From Bacillus sp. EB01 (GTDB lineage Bacteria > Bacillota > Bacilli > Bacillales > Cytobacillaceae), in the NCBI RefSeq assembly GCF_000613125.1, contig NZ_HG964497.1:3264644-3307750 (forward strand): DNA of 43,107 bases, given 5' to 3'. Of the stretch, positions 18,518-26,891 are shown piece after piece. Each line of letters begins with the position of its first letter. Within the stretch, counting starts at the first letter, position 1. The notes under the pieces were generated by a model. That model saw only the letters and a list, made by a program, of their open reading frames with translations, was not told the DNA's origin and did no database searches. The position numbers were made by a program, and so were the translations under genes.

Positions 18518-19669
18518 TTATAAACCAGGGAACTTTTCTGGAGTATGGCCATTAAAGTTAGATGCAGGTACGATTGTACCGTCTTGTACTAACTTGTAAG
18601 CTTCATTCAATTTAGTAAGTGTATCATCTGATAATTGATGGCGGCCTTCTTCTTTTATGAAACCAGTTGAATCTGTATCTGCATGAAGAACGACGTTTCC
18701 ACCTTTAAAGCTTCCATCAACAACAGAATTTAATGCCTTATCAATATTCATGCTCATGAATTTTACTGCAGATGTTAATACGATATTTTCAGAGCCGTTT
18801 TTACCGTCATCAAATTGGTCAACATCGACACCAATTACTTTTACATCGTCTTTGGCTTCCTTAACTGCTGTGAATACACCATTCCCAGTCCCGCCTGCTG
18901 CAACAAAGATGATATCTGCGCCTTCTTTAATCAAGGTATTTCCAATCACTTTTCCAGTTGCTTCATCCGCGAACGAACCTGCATAGTTACCTCCAACATC
19001 AGTACCTTCTACATCTGTCCCTGCATAACCTGATAATTCAACAAGTTCAACGTTTTTACCAAAAACCGAATTCACATAATTTACACCTGATTCAAAGCCA
19101 AATTGATAGTTTACATTTGAAGGATATGCAATACCATTTACTACGGCTACTTTATTTGATTTTGTTTCAAGTGCTGCAGCCATTCCTGCAAAAAAACCAC
19201 TTTCTTGTTCAGCAAAATTCATCGCATAGATATTATCAAATTTTGTTTGGTCACCTACTGGTGCAGGTTCAGAGTCATTTAAAATAAATTTTTTATCAGG
19301 ATTTTCTACAGCAATGCTAGAAACCCCAGCAAATTGAAACCCAGGTGTTACGATTACATCATAATCTGCCACAATATCAGCAACAGCTTGTACAGCTGCG
19401 GCAGGATCACCTGTTTCTTCTTTAATTGCCTTCACTGTTGCATTTGGATGCTTTTCAATAAAACTCAAAATACCGTTATAGTTATCTTCATTAAAGCTGC
19501 CATCATCAACGCCTGAAGGACTTGTTACAATGGCAATTTTCAACCCGTCTTTATCGGTTCCAGCCTTAGCTTCATTTTTCTTATCTGCGTTATTGCCGCA
19601 CGCTGCCATAACAAGAGTTAGTAAAGCAATGAATAATACCATTGCTAGTTTCTTTGTACCTTTAGTCAT
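18518..19669 (-). CDS. nupN: guanosine-binding lipoprotein of the BmpA family
   Basis: Extracytoplasmic binding protein of 383 residues. The signal peptide has lipobox LVMAAC, so it should be lipid-anchored at the Cys. Mature-domain marks of the BmpA/Med family include VTSPSGVDDGSFNEDNYNG, VIGVDVDQFDDGKNG and ILNDSEPAP. AGGAGGG precedes the ATG. It is the first gene of the operon, under a PurR-like repeat, a sigma-A promoter and a guanine riboswitch. In B. subtilis the system imports guanosine. Confidence 0.9.
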   Translation of the reverse strand: MTKGTKKLAMVLFIALLTLVMAACGNNADKKNEAKAGTDKDGLKIAIVTSPSGVDDGSFNEDNYNGILSFIEKHPNATVKAIKEETGDPAAAVQAVADIVADYDVIVTPGFQFAGVSSIAVENPDKKFILNDSEPAPVGDQTKFDNIYAMNFAEQESGFFAGMAAALETKSNKVAVVNGIAYPSNVNYQFGFESGVNYVNSVFGKNVELVELSGYAGTDVEGTDVGGNYAGSFADEATGKVIGNTLIKEGADIIFVAAGGTGNGVFTAVKEAKDDVKVIGVDVDQFDDGKNGSENIVLTSAVKFMSMNIDKALNSVVDGSFKGGNVVLHADTDSTGFIKEEGRHQLSDDTLTKLNEAYKLVQDGTIVPASNFNGHTPEKFPGL

Positions 19670-19712
19670 TAAAATGACCCTCCTCTGATAGTCTTGTTGA
19701 ATTGTCGCTCAT

Positions 19713-19883
19713 GTAAAAATTAAAAAAAGCACCGAGTAAAATACCGGTGCTTGACTTCAGGAAGGTAGATGATGGACATAAAAATAAATATATCTCCATA
19801 CAAAATATACACAACCTCGTAGTCAAGCTATTTACGGCAGCTTGGTAGAAACTTTCGGGCCATATCCCCAATATTATACGAGA
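19713..19883 (-). promoter_or_regulatory. guanine riboswitch of nupN
   Basis: The minus-strand aptamer spans 19815-19883 with P1 (19816-19821 with 19877-19882), GTATAAT, GGATATGG, GTTTCTACC, CCGTAAAT and GACTACG (C at the guanine-specifying position). The terminator is an 8-bp stem (19727-19734 with 19745-19752) with TTTTTTTAATTTTT downstream. It closely resembles the pbuG aptamer. Confidence 0.95.
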
Positions 19884-19907
19884 ATAATATTTAATTTTTA
19901 CTAACAC

Positions 19908-19936
19908 ATCGTAACACCGAGAATTATAACTGTCAA
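19908..19936 (-). promoter_or_regulatory. nupN promoter
   Basis: Minus strand TTGACA (19931-19936), 17-bp spacer, TACGAT (19908-19913), about 25 bp before the aptamer. Confidence 0.78.
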
Positions 19937-19943
19937 TAAAAGA

Positions 19944-19977
19944 CGAATGATTTCAAATAAATACCAACTATTATTCG
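19944..19977 (-). promoter_or_regulatory. probable PurR operator (paired PurBox) of nupN
   Basis: CGAA (19944-19947) and TTCG (19974-19977) face each other with 26 bp between, 7 bp upstream of the -35. The spacing is identical to the pbuG repeat (8 bp from its -35). The intervening bases are not palindromic here, so a terminator role is unlikely. PurR binding is inferred. Confidence 0.6.
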
Positions 19978-20157
19978 TTAATTGAGTGATTTATTATGAC
20001 AATGGCAGGCTTAATATTACAAGATGTTATTAAATCTTTCCCGTCAGTTTGATAGTAAAATATGTTGAAACTGGTTTCACTCAGACAATGTTACTCAAGA
20101 AATGAAAAAAAGAAGCTCCCCAAAAGTTTTCTCATCTTAAGGAAAGCCTCTGTTAAC

Positions 20158-20361
20158 TTATTTAAATACTTTCATCTTACTTAAAAACTCAGTCATATCA
20201 GAGGTTAATTGGCGGTAGCACATCTTGCCGCTATCCTCCAACTTACGCTTCAACAGGCGCTTTTACCCACTGATTTTCAACCGATTTCCCGCATCTTTAA
20301 TTGTCCTAAAGACATGGTAGTGCAAATTAACGGCAGCGGCTTCATTTGACTTAAATACAGT
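20158..20361 (-). pseudogene. decayed reading frame of unknown identity
   Basis: Reading minus from 20361 gives about 68 protein-like codons, including AAVNLHYHVFRTIKDAGN and CYRQLTSDMTEFLSKMK. One in-frame TAA (20263-20265) interrupts it and it ends at TAA 20158-20160. A stop (20362-20364) closes it upstream and no start is seen. I do not recognise the family. The coding look is a judgement from the residue pattern. It lies between the nupN control region and a TnpB remnant. Confidence 0.35.
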
Positions 20362-20414
20362 CTACGCCTAGCTGTGAGACAACGCTTTTGTCTCGGGTAC
20401 CGAGTGAAGACTAA

Positions 20415-20690
20415 TTAATGAAGCCAATGTCTGCAAAGTCCTTTTTGCCAATTCAGGACTTTTGCCTGAATGGACAACCTATTCATTTCTGAAAAGGGTT
20501 TTGTTAGTTCTCGGATAAAGATCTTGCTCCGATATTGTAGGAAGCAGAAAGGTCTGCATGATATTCTTTGCCAGTGGTGAACGTAGCAAGGTCTTTCTTT
20601 GGGTTTGGAGACAAATCCGCTTCCATCAAAGGCTAACGGACTAGTATTCGAGCGCTGATACAGGAAATGCACACCCCGTTATAATAGCCA
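20415..20690 (-). pseudogene. C-terminal remnant of an IS200/IS605-family TnpB (IS1341 type)
   Basis: Three pieces of a TnpB C-terminus lie in order across two frames: NTSPLAFDGSGFVSKPKERP, then ATFTTGKEYHADLSASYNIG in the next frame, then FIRELTKPFSEMNRLSIQAK back in the first, ending at 20415. TFTTGK...ADLSASYNIGAR is characteristic of these transposon nucleases. The two frameshifts, and the loss of everything upstream including catalytic domains, make it inactive. No element ends were found. The remaining gap to 20804 shows no other gene. Confidence 0.75.
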
Positions 20691-20804
20691 GGTGAACCAA
20701 TAGGCCTGATAATCACCTATTTATCGCCCTTTATGCTGTAGAACTATCCCCTTCTCGGACAAAATTGAATATATTGAAATCAGTTAGGAAGGAGGGGATT
20801 AACC

Positions 20805-21626
20805 ATGGTGAAAAAAGCAATTATCCCTGCAGCTGGGTATGGCACGCGAAATTTACCGATTACAAAAGTATTACCGAAGGAAATGATGCCTATCTGTGGG
20901 CGCCCCGCCATCGACTATGTTGTTGATGAGGCCATAAAATCAGGGATAAAAGAGATTCTAATCGTTGTTTCACGCTCTAAAAATATGATTCTCGATTATT
21001 ACGACCGTTGTCCAGAATTAGAGAATCATTTAGCATCAAGCGGGAAACACCATTTATTAGAGAAACTTGAACTTCCTAAAGTTCATATTCAATATGTAAG
21101 ACAACCATATGCAAGAGGTTTGGGAGATGCCATCCTTCTAGGCAAACAGTTTATTGGAAACGAACCTTTTGCCGTAATGCTGCCAGATGAAATCATTCTT
21201 TCCGATGCAAAACCGGCTTTACTGCAGCTGATTGATTTATATAATCTCCATCAAAGCAATATTCTTGGATTAAATAAGGTAGACAAGAAATTCCTCCACA
21301 AATATGGGGTTGTCGAACCAGAAGGGCGGCAAGACGGTATTATTAAGATTTCCAATATTATCGAAAAACCCGATCGTTCGCCGCCGTCTGATTTAGCTGT
21401 GATTGGGCGGTATGTGTTAGAACCTTCAATTTTTCAGTCTCTAGAGAAAATCCCTCCCGGCAAAGGAGGAGAAATCCAGTTAACGGATGCTATTAAACTG
21501 ATGTTACATGATGCCCGTTGTTATGGGGTGAAAATACTCGGGTCCAGATATGATATTGCGACCGTTTCGGACTATGTAAAGCTTATTAATAAAATTTGCG
21601 GTCTATCTTCTGCTGCCGATGATTAA
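20805..21626 (+). CDS. UTP-glucose-1-phosphate uridylyltransferase (GalU/GtaB family)
   Basis: Makes UDP-glucose from UTP and glucose-1-phosphate. The N-terminal nucleotidyltransferase motif reads KAIIPAAGYGTRNLP...TKVLPKEMMPI, with later VMLPDEI (where GalU has GDD), VEPEG and GGEIQLTDAI. At 273 residues it is a little shorter than GtaB and resembles the YtdA/YngB branch. GGAGGGG lies 7 nt before the ATG. It is followed by a UDP-glucose dehydrogenase, like ytdA-ytcA of B. subtilis, and starts the sugar-nucleotide route of this island. Confidence 0.87.
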   Translation: MVKKAIIPAAGYGTRNLPITKVLPKEMMPICGRPAIDYVVDEAIKSGIKEILIVVSRSKNMILDYYDRCPELENHLASSGKHHLLEKLELPKVHIQYVRQPYARGLGDAILLGKQFIGNEPFAVMLPDEIILSDAKPALLQLIDLYNLHQSNILGLNKVDKKFLHKYGVVEPEGRQDGIIKISNIIEKPDRSPPSDLAVIGRYVLEPSIFQSLEKIPPGKGGEIQLTDAIKLMLHDARCYGVKILGSRYDIATVSDYVKLINKICGLSSAADD

Positions 21627-21652
21627 CAACTTAGAATAACTGGAGGATGATG

Positions 21653-22933
21653 ATGAAAATCTTAATTATTGGTACAGGGTACGTCGGGACAACCACTGGG
21701 CTTGTTTTTTGTGAAATGGGCCACAATGTAACCGGACTGGACCTTGATGAACGAAAGGTAAATTCTCTGCAATCCGGAAAACTCCATTTCTACGAACCTG
21801 GTTTAAATGATCTTCTTTCAAAGCATCTCCACCTTAAAAATATCACCTTTACCACGGATACACAGCAAGCCATTAAACAAAACGATGTTATTTTTTTATG
21901 CGTCGGTACCCCGCAAAGTCCAAATGGAAGCGCTGATTTGCAGTATGTCAAAAATGCAGCAAGCTCAATTGGAACTCATATGAATCGGTATAAAGTAGTG
22001 GTTAACAAAAGTACGGTCCCCGTTGGAACAGCGGAGCTCGTTTCAAACATCATAAAAGAAAATCAAACCTCGGAAGTCCCCTTTGATGTGGTTTCCAACC
22101 CCGAATTTCTAAGAGAAGGGTCTGCCTTGAGTGATGCCTTGCACCCTGACCGAGTTGTCATTGGGTCAACAAGCAGAAAGGCAGCTCAAATAATGAAGGA
22201 ACTGTACAAAGAGGTTTCTTGTCCCATTATCGAAACCAACCCAACATCGGCTGAACTGATTAAATACGCAGCCAATTCCTTTTTGGCATTAAAAATTTCC
22301 TTTATGAACGAGCTGGCGAGATTATGTGATGTACTTGGAATAAACGTTAAAGAAGTTTCAAAAGGGATCGGCCTAGATCATAGGATCGGTTCTCATTTCC
22401 TTCAAGCAGGCATTGGTTATGGGGGATCATGTTTTCCGAAGGATGTGCAGGCCTTGCTTCATACTTCACGCCAAAAAGGAATCAATCTATCCATCCTTGA
22501 ACGCGCAACTGAAGTGAACAGAACCCAGGCAGTCTATTTTCTGGAAAAAATAAAGGATACACTTGGAGACCTAAGCGGAAAAACCATTGCCGTGTTTGGA
22601 TTAGCCTTTAAAGCCAACACGGATGATACTAGGGAATCTCCTAGTCTGGCTGTCGTTGATTATTTGGTGAACCATAAAAGCAATGTAAAAGTTCATGATC
22701 CAATCGTTAAACTCAAACCTGACAAATTTACTCAGTGTTCATCCTTTGAGGAAGCAGCTACTGGTGCAGATGCAGTTATCATCTGTACTGATTGGGAAGA
22801 ATATCGGAATCTGGATTGGGACCAATTGAAAGGTTTAATGAAGCAGTATTATATTTTTGATGGGAGGAATATAGTGGACAAAAATAGAGTAGTTGATTTG
22901 GGTTATCATTACGTGGGAATAGCGAATGGTTAG
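21653..22933 (+). CDS. UDP-glucose 6-dehydrogenase
   Basis: Oxidises UDP-glucose to UDP-glucuronate with 2 NAD+. The N-terminal Rossmann fold has IIGTGYVGTTTGLVF. The central part has NPEFLREGSAL and the catalytic Cys in GYGGSCFPKDVQAL. The C-terminal UDP-binding domain has AFKANTDDTRESPSL. Three ATGs stand in a row. The third (21653) is 6 nt from GGAGG and gives 426 residues. It follows the uridylyltransferase by 26 bp, likely one transcript, and ends at a strong terminator. TuaD/YtcA type. Confidence 0.92.
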   Translation: MKILIIGTGYVGTTTGLVFCEMGHNVTGLDLDERKVNSLQSGKLHFYEPGLNDLLSKHLHLKNITFTTDTQQAIKQNDVIFLCVGTPQSPNGSADLQYVKNAASSIGTHMNRYKVVVNKSTVPVGTAELVSNIIKENQTSEVPFDVVSNPEFLREGSALSDALHPDRVVIGSTSRKAAQIMKELYKEVSCPIIETNPTSAELIKYAANSFLALKISFMNELARLCDVLGINVKEVSKGIGLDHRIGSHFLQAGIGYGGSCFPKDVQALLHTSRQKGINLSILERATEVNRTQAVYFLEKIKDTLGDLSGKTIAVFGLAFKANTDDTRESPSLAVVDYLVNHKSNVKVHDPIVKLKPDKFTQCSSFEEAATGADAVIICTDWEEYRNLDWDQLKGLMKQYYIFDGRNIVDKNRVVDLGYHYVGIANG

Positions 22934-22945
22934 ATTTCATCATTT

Positions 22946-22985
22946 AAAAAATGAACTTAAAAGTCACCTTTTAAGTTCATTTTTT
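22946..22985 (+). terminator. terminator after UDP-glucose dehydrogenase
   Basis: An 18-bp perfect stem (22946-22963 with 22968-22985) and TCAC loop. The 3' arm ends in six Ts. It separates the two-gene unit from galE. Confidence 0.9.
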
Positions 22986-23121
22986 CCACAGTATAATATG
23001 TGCTTAGATTAGAAATGTTTAACATTAAGATAAGGATTAGGGACCATTAACAACTAAACCTCTTCCCATATAAAGGTGAAGTAGATTTTAATAGAAAAAC
23101 ATAGTTTCGAGGTGATAGTAA

Positions 23122-24105
23122 ATGATACTCGTAACTGGTGGTGCAGGGTATATCGGCAGCCATGTTACCAAAGATCTCCTAGACATTGGACATAAGGTGG
23201 CAATTTTAGACAATTTGTCAACTGGGCATTTAAAGGCTGTTGATAAACGGGCACATTTTATCTTTGGTGATATGGGAGATGAAAAATTATTAGATAAAAT
23301 CTTCAGTACTTTACCGATAAAAGCAGTAATGCATTTTTCTGCAAATTGTTTGGTAGGTGAATCTGTTAAAAATCCATTAAAATATTATGAAAATAATGTG
23401 AGTAAAACCCTTGTTTTACTTAAAACAATGACACAATTTAATATTAACAAGATTATTTTTTCTTCAACCTGTGCTACTTATGGATTACCAACCACTGAAG
23501 TTCTTTCAGAGGACCATCCAACAAATCCTATTAATCCATATGGTCATTCTAAACTGATGATAGAAACAATTTTAAAAGATCTTTACACTAGTACTGGATT
23601 AAATTTTGTGGTATTAAGATACTTTAACGCTGGCGGTGCTCACTTTTCAGGGGAAATTGGAGAAGATCATGAACCAGAAACTCATTTGATTCCCAATGTT
23701 TTAAAACACCTACAAGGAAAAACAGATTCTATAGAAATTTTTGGTACAGACTACAATACTCCAGATGGTACATGTATTAGGGATTATATCCATGTTTCTG
23801 ACCTATCCAATGCTCATATCTTGGCACTTGAATATTTGATTAGCAAACATAAGTGTTCAGAAACTTTTAACCTTGGCAATGGTATGGGATATTCAGTTAT
23901 GGATGTTATTAAAACATGCGAGGCGGTAACAAATAAACGGGCTGTTATTCAATTTCTGGGACGCAGGAGTGGCGATCCCCCGAAGTTAGTAGCTTCCTCT
24001 GAGAAAGTCAAAAAGGTTCTAGGATGGAGTCCAAAATACTGCCTAGACCAAATCATTCAATCTGCATGGTCTTGGCATAAAAAGTACCCGGAGGGGTTTA
24101 AATAG
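23122..24105 (+). CDS. galE: UDP-glucose 4-epimerase
   Basis: Interconverts UDP-glucose and UDP-galactose. This extended short-chain dehydrogenase has 327 residues with NAD motif TGGAGYIGSH, FSSTCATYG holding the catalytic Ser/Thr, the Tyr-Lys pair in NPYGHSK, LRYFNAGGA and GTCIRDYIHV. GAGGTGA lies 6 nt before the ATG. It stands alone between terminators. In this island it would supply galactose, though a relaxed C4-epimerase on other UDP-sugars is possible. Confidence 0.88.
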   Translation: MILVTGGAGYIGSHVTKDLLDIGHKVAILDNLSTGHLKAVDKRAHFIFGDMGDEKLLDKIFSTLPIKAVMHFSANCLVGESVKNPLKYYENNVSKTLVLLKTMTQFNINKIIFSSTCATYGLPTTEVLSEDHPTNPINPYGHSKLMIETILKDLYTSTGLNFVVLRYFNAGGAHFSGEIGEDHEPETHLIPNVLKHLQGKTDSIEIFGTDYNTPDGTCIRDYIHVSDLSNAHILALEYLISKHKCSETFNLGNGMGYSVMDVIKTCEAVTNKRAVIQFLGRRSGDPPKLVASSEKVKKVLGWSPKYCLDQIIQSAWSWHKKYPEGFK

Positions 24106-24122
24106 CCAAGTCAATTTAAATT

Positions 24123-24167
24123 AAAAAGCCATGCTCGACCACCGGTATAACTCGAGCATGGCTTTTT
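24123..24167. terminator. bidirectional terminator between galE and the decarboxylase gene
   Basis: A 16-bp perfect stem (24123-24138 with 24152-24167) with Ts at the 3' end and As at the 5' end. It can serve both converging genes. Confidence 0.9.
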
Positions 24168-24189
24168 TAAATTTATGACTCAACAAAAA

Positions 24190-25149
24190 TTAATTGGACA
24201 AGTTTATTTTCTCTTTAAACTTCTCAATGGTTACTTTCAATCCCTCTTCAATAGAAACTTTAGGTTCCCAGGACAATATTCTTTTTGCCTTTGCAATATC
24301 TGGTCGTCTCATTTTTGGATCATCATGGGGAAGTGGATGGAATGTAATATTACTTTTTGATTCAGTTAATAACTTTATTTTGGTTGCAAGGTCAAGAATG
24401 GTTAACTCTACTGGATTTCCAATATTTATAATTTCCCCATTAGCTTCTTTTTTTTCCATAAGGAGTCTCAATCCGCGGATGGTATCAGAAACATAGCAAA
24501 ACGACCTAGTTTGTTTTCCATCACCATAAACTGTAATATCTTTCCCTGTTAAAGCTTGTGTGACAAAATTCGAAATGACCCGGCCATCATCATTAGCTAA
24601 ATCTGCAGAATAAGTATTAAAGATCCTTGCAACCTTCACTTTTACTCCATAAAGAGAATAATAAAGGTAGCATAAAACTTCACCTAATCTTTTTGATTCA
24701 TCATAACATGCCCTTGGTCCCCATGTGTTCACATTTCCACGATAGTCTTCAATTTGGGGGTGAACTTCTGGATCCCCATAAGCTTCACTTGTACTGGAAA
24801 ATACTATTCCTGCCCCGTTTTGTTTAGCAATTTCAAGCATATTCTTTGTTCCTAATGTATTTACATTAATGGTCTCGAATGGATACCTTTGATAATATTT
24901 TGGTGATGCTGGAGAGGCCAAATGAAAAATCTCGTCCACACCGGTTAGCCTAGGATCATGTAGTAATTCATCGGAGCAAATATTTGTTCGGATAAAGAAA
25001 AAGCGGTCATTGTTTATTTCCCTGATATTCTCCAATTTCCCCGAGACGATATTATCTATTCCTATGACTGTATCGCCTTCTTCTACTAGTTCCTTTGCCA
25101 ACTGTGAACCGAGGAAACCTGCTACACCTGTTATAATAATTTTCTTCAA
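24190..25149 (-). CDS. UDP-glucuronate decarboxylase (UDP-xylose synthase)
   Basis: Converts UDP-glucuronate to UDP-xylose with bound NAD+. This extended short-chain dehydrogenase shows GVAGFLGSQLAKEL, the family mark ASPASPKYYQRYPFETI, TSEAYGDPEVHPQ, catalytic Tyr-Lys in ACYDESKR and DDGRVISNFV. The open frame begins at GTG 25164, but GGAGGG sits 7 nt before TTG 25149, so that start (319 residues) is preferred. It would use the product of the dehydrogenase at 21.7-22.9 kb. A dTDP-glucose dehydratase is less likely given the ASPASP and NTWGPR motifs. Confidence 0.88.
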   Translation of the reverse strand: MKKIIITGVAGFLGSQLAKELVEEGDTVIGIDNIVSGKLENIREINNDRFFFIRTNICSDELLHDPRLTGVDEIFHLASPASPKYYQRYPFETINVNTLGTKNMLEIAKQNGAGIVFSSTSEAYGDPEVHPQIEDYRGNVNTWGPRACYDESKRLGEVLCYLYYSLYGVKVKVARIFNTYSADLANDDGRVISNFVTQALTGKDITVYGDGKQTRSFCYVSDTIRGLRLLMEKKEANGEIINIGNPVELTILDLATKIKLLTESKSNITFHPLPHDDPKMRRPDIAKAKRILSWEPKVSIEEGLKVTIEKFKEKINLSN

Positions 25150-25185
25150 ATTATAACCCTCCACAATTTAATCACTTTTCTCAGA

Positions 25186-25212
25186 CATAATATGCAAGAA
25201 AGTTCTAATTGT
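25186..25212 (-). promoter_or_regulatory. candidate late-sporulation (SigK-like) promoter of the decarboxylase gene
   Basis: Minus strand AC (25211-25212), 16-bp gap, CATATTATG (25186-25194). It matches the AC...CATANNNTA SigK pattern except for the last base. The same 9-mer occurs ahead of the GT8-like gene at 29238-29246. Weak evidence on its own. Confidence 0.3.
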
Positions 25213-25287
25213 TTAGGAATCTTTAACAATGCAAGAGAGTCTAAGAAAAGTGCAGAAAGGGTCGGTGCTTAGGAGACAGTAAAAACA

Positions 25288-26016
25288 CTAATTATTTTCC
25301 CAGTCATAAAAACCTGGCATTATAGAAGGAATATCTGCATAAATGCTCCTTCTTTTTAATAAAAAGTCATTCACATCCGAATGATGGTGAGTTGGCTGAT
25401 TATATCTCATATATACATAATGCTCCTTAGATAGCGAATACATTTTCATACCCTGCTGAAAGCATTCTCGTTGAAATCCACTGTCCTCCCCTCGATTCAA
25501 ATCTGGAAAACTCACACTTTTAAAAATATCCTTTTTAAAGACAAGTGTGGCACCACTAAAAAAATAAGAGGATCTGTATTGATCGTTTCCGTTATTTAAA
25601 ATCCACCTGTTTTCATGGTTAGGGTTGTATAATCGTAATTCTTGATCCCTTTTGAAGTAAACATAAAAACTACTTTTCCCAACAATATCTGCTTTTGTAT
25701 GATCTAAAGTCTCACGTGCTTCTAATAAAAATTGGGAGCCATAGAAGTCATCATCATCCATCTTTGCTATATATTTACTGGAGGCAATGTCCACTCCTTT
25801 ATTTAGACAATTCCCCAAACTCATTTCCTCAGGGAATTGCCTTAATTGGAATTTAATCTTATTCCTTGGTAACTTTTTGTATATCTCCTCTAAATTTACT
25901 CTCATAGAATTAACAATTAAGATGAGTTCTTTCTCCTTTAATGATTGTCTTTGAAAATTGTAGAGGATGTTGGGTAAGAAGCTCTCCCTATTTGTACAAA
26001 CAACTACTGAAGTCAA
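25288..26016 (-). CDS. family 2 glycosyltransferase (second of a tandem pair)
   Basis: GT-A fold transferase, about 242 residues. It opens with TSVVVCTNRESFLPNIL. The nucleotide-sugar metal motif is AKMDDDDFYGS and the acceptor-side part holds LNRGEDSGFQRECF. No membrane segments, so cytoplasmic. The frame runs further up, but GGGGAG precedes a TTG (26014-26016) that overlaps the upstream stop as TTGA, and the homology to its neighbour begins there. It is a clear paralogue of the preceding gene and probably co-translated with it. Sugar and acceptor unknown. Confidence 0.82.
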   Translation of the reverse strand: MTSVVVCTNRESFLPNILYNFQRQSLKEKELILIVNSMRVNLEEIYKKLPRNKIKFQLRQFPEEMSLGNCLNKGVDIASSKYIAKMDDDDFYGSQFLLEARETLDHTKADIVGKSSFYVYFKRDQELRLYNPNHENRWILNNGNDQYRSSYFFSGATLVFKKDIFKSVSFPDLNRGEDSGFQRECFQQGMKMYSLSKEHYVYMRYNQPTHHHSDVNDFLLKRRSIYADIPSIMPGFYDWENN

Positions 26017-26708
26017 GAATCTCCCCTTCTTTCCAAAATAACCTCTTCGAAATTTTCTGTTAAGCCAATTTTTATACACTCTTTTTGAAAGGTTTGGTTG
26101 TCAATCTTCCAAGAGTGTTGATGATGATCTTCATATCGTATCAATACGTAATCGTAATATTTGCCTGAATATAAAGATATTTTTTGATCAAAACAATCCT
26201 TTTGAAATTGTACATCCTCACCAGTATTTAATTCCTGAAATTGTACCTTCTCCATTACCTGCCTTTTTAAAACTAATGTACCTCCTGCCAGGAGTACCCT
26301 TTTATTCTTTAAAAATAAGTCATTCATTCTTGGCCGATATAATGATAACAACTTATCCTTTTTAAAATAAACAAATATGGATGCCTTCCCTATAACACTT
26401 GCACCTGTGTCTGCAAGCAATTTAAGTGAATTACTTAAATAATATGGGGAATAGTAGTCATCATCATCAAATTTAGCAATTACATCATATTGTGCTTTAC
26501 TAATACCATAATTTAGGCACTCCCCTAATGTTTTAGCCTCATCTAGATGGAATACTTTAATATTCGGTGATGTGCTCTTGTGGATTTTTATTCCATTTTT
26601 ATTCAAAATAATAATTAGCTCTTTTTTCTCCACATTTTGCCTTTTAAAGTTATCGATTACTCGATCTAACATATTTGGTCTCATTGTACTGGTTACAACA
26701 GAAATCAA
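26013..26708 (-). CDS. family 2 glycosyltransferase (first of a tandem pair)
   Basis: GT-A fold transferase of about 231 residues with SVVTSTMRPNMLDRVIDNF, the metal motif AKFDDDDYYSP, GKASIFVYFKK and LNTGEDVQFQKDCF. The last two blocks recur in the next gene, marking a tandem duplication. The ATG at 26729 has no ribosome site, while AGGAGGT lies 6 nt before TTG 26706-26708, so TTG is chosen. It is separated from the upstream GT4 gene by a terminator. Likely builds the polysaccharide of this island. Substrate unknown. Confidence 0.82.
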   Translation of the reverse strand: MISVVTSTMRPNMLDRVIDNFKRQNVEKKELIIILNKNGIKIHKSTSPNIKVFHLDEAKTLGECLNYGISKAQYDVIAKFDDDDYYSPYYLSNSLKLLADTGASVIGKASIFVYFKKDKLLSLYRPRMNDLFLKNKRVLLAGGTLVLKRQVMEKVQFQELNTGEDVQFQKDCFDQKISLYSGKYYDYVLIRYEDHHQHSWKIDNQTFQKECIKIGLTENFEEVILERRGDS

Positions 26709-26830
26709 TATTTTACCTCCTATATTCATTTATACATATTTATGTCTCTAAGATATAAAATATTGAGGTCAAACTATGGAAAAAGATAAGTATCATGTCA
26801 AAAGCATACAGGTTGCTGTCTTTGTCTTTA

Positions 26831-26879
26831 CTCATAATAAAAAGTGTTATGTCAGGCAAAAGTCAACATAACACTTTTT
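26831..26879 (-). terminator. terminator after the GT4 gene
   Basis: A 14-bp perfect stem (26839-26852 with 26866-26879). The minus strand continues TTTTTATTATG. It lies 13 bp past the stop of the gene to its right. Confidence 0.88.
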
Positions 26880-26891
26880 TATTCTTTTTTA

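Noticed and set aside
19662-19907. 81-codon minus-strand frame upstream of nupN
   Set aside because: It overlaps the guanine aptamer and its terminator. Explained as leader RNA.
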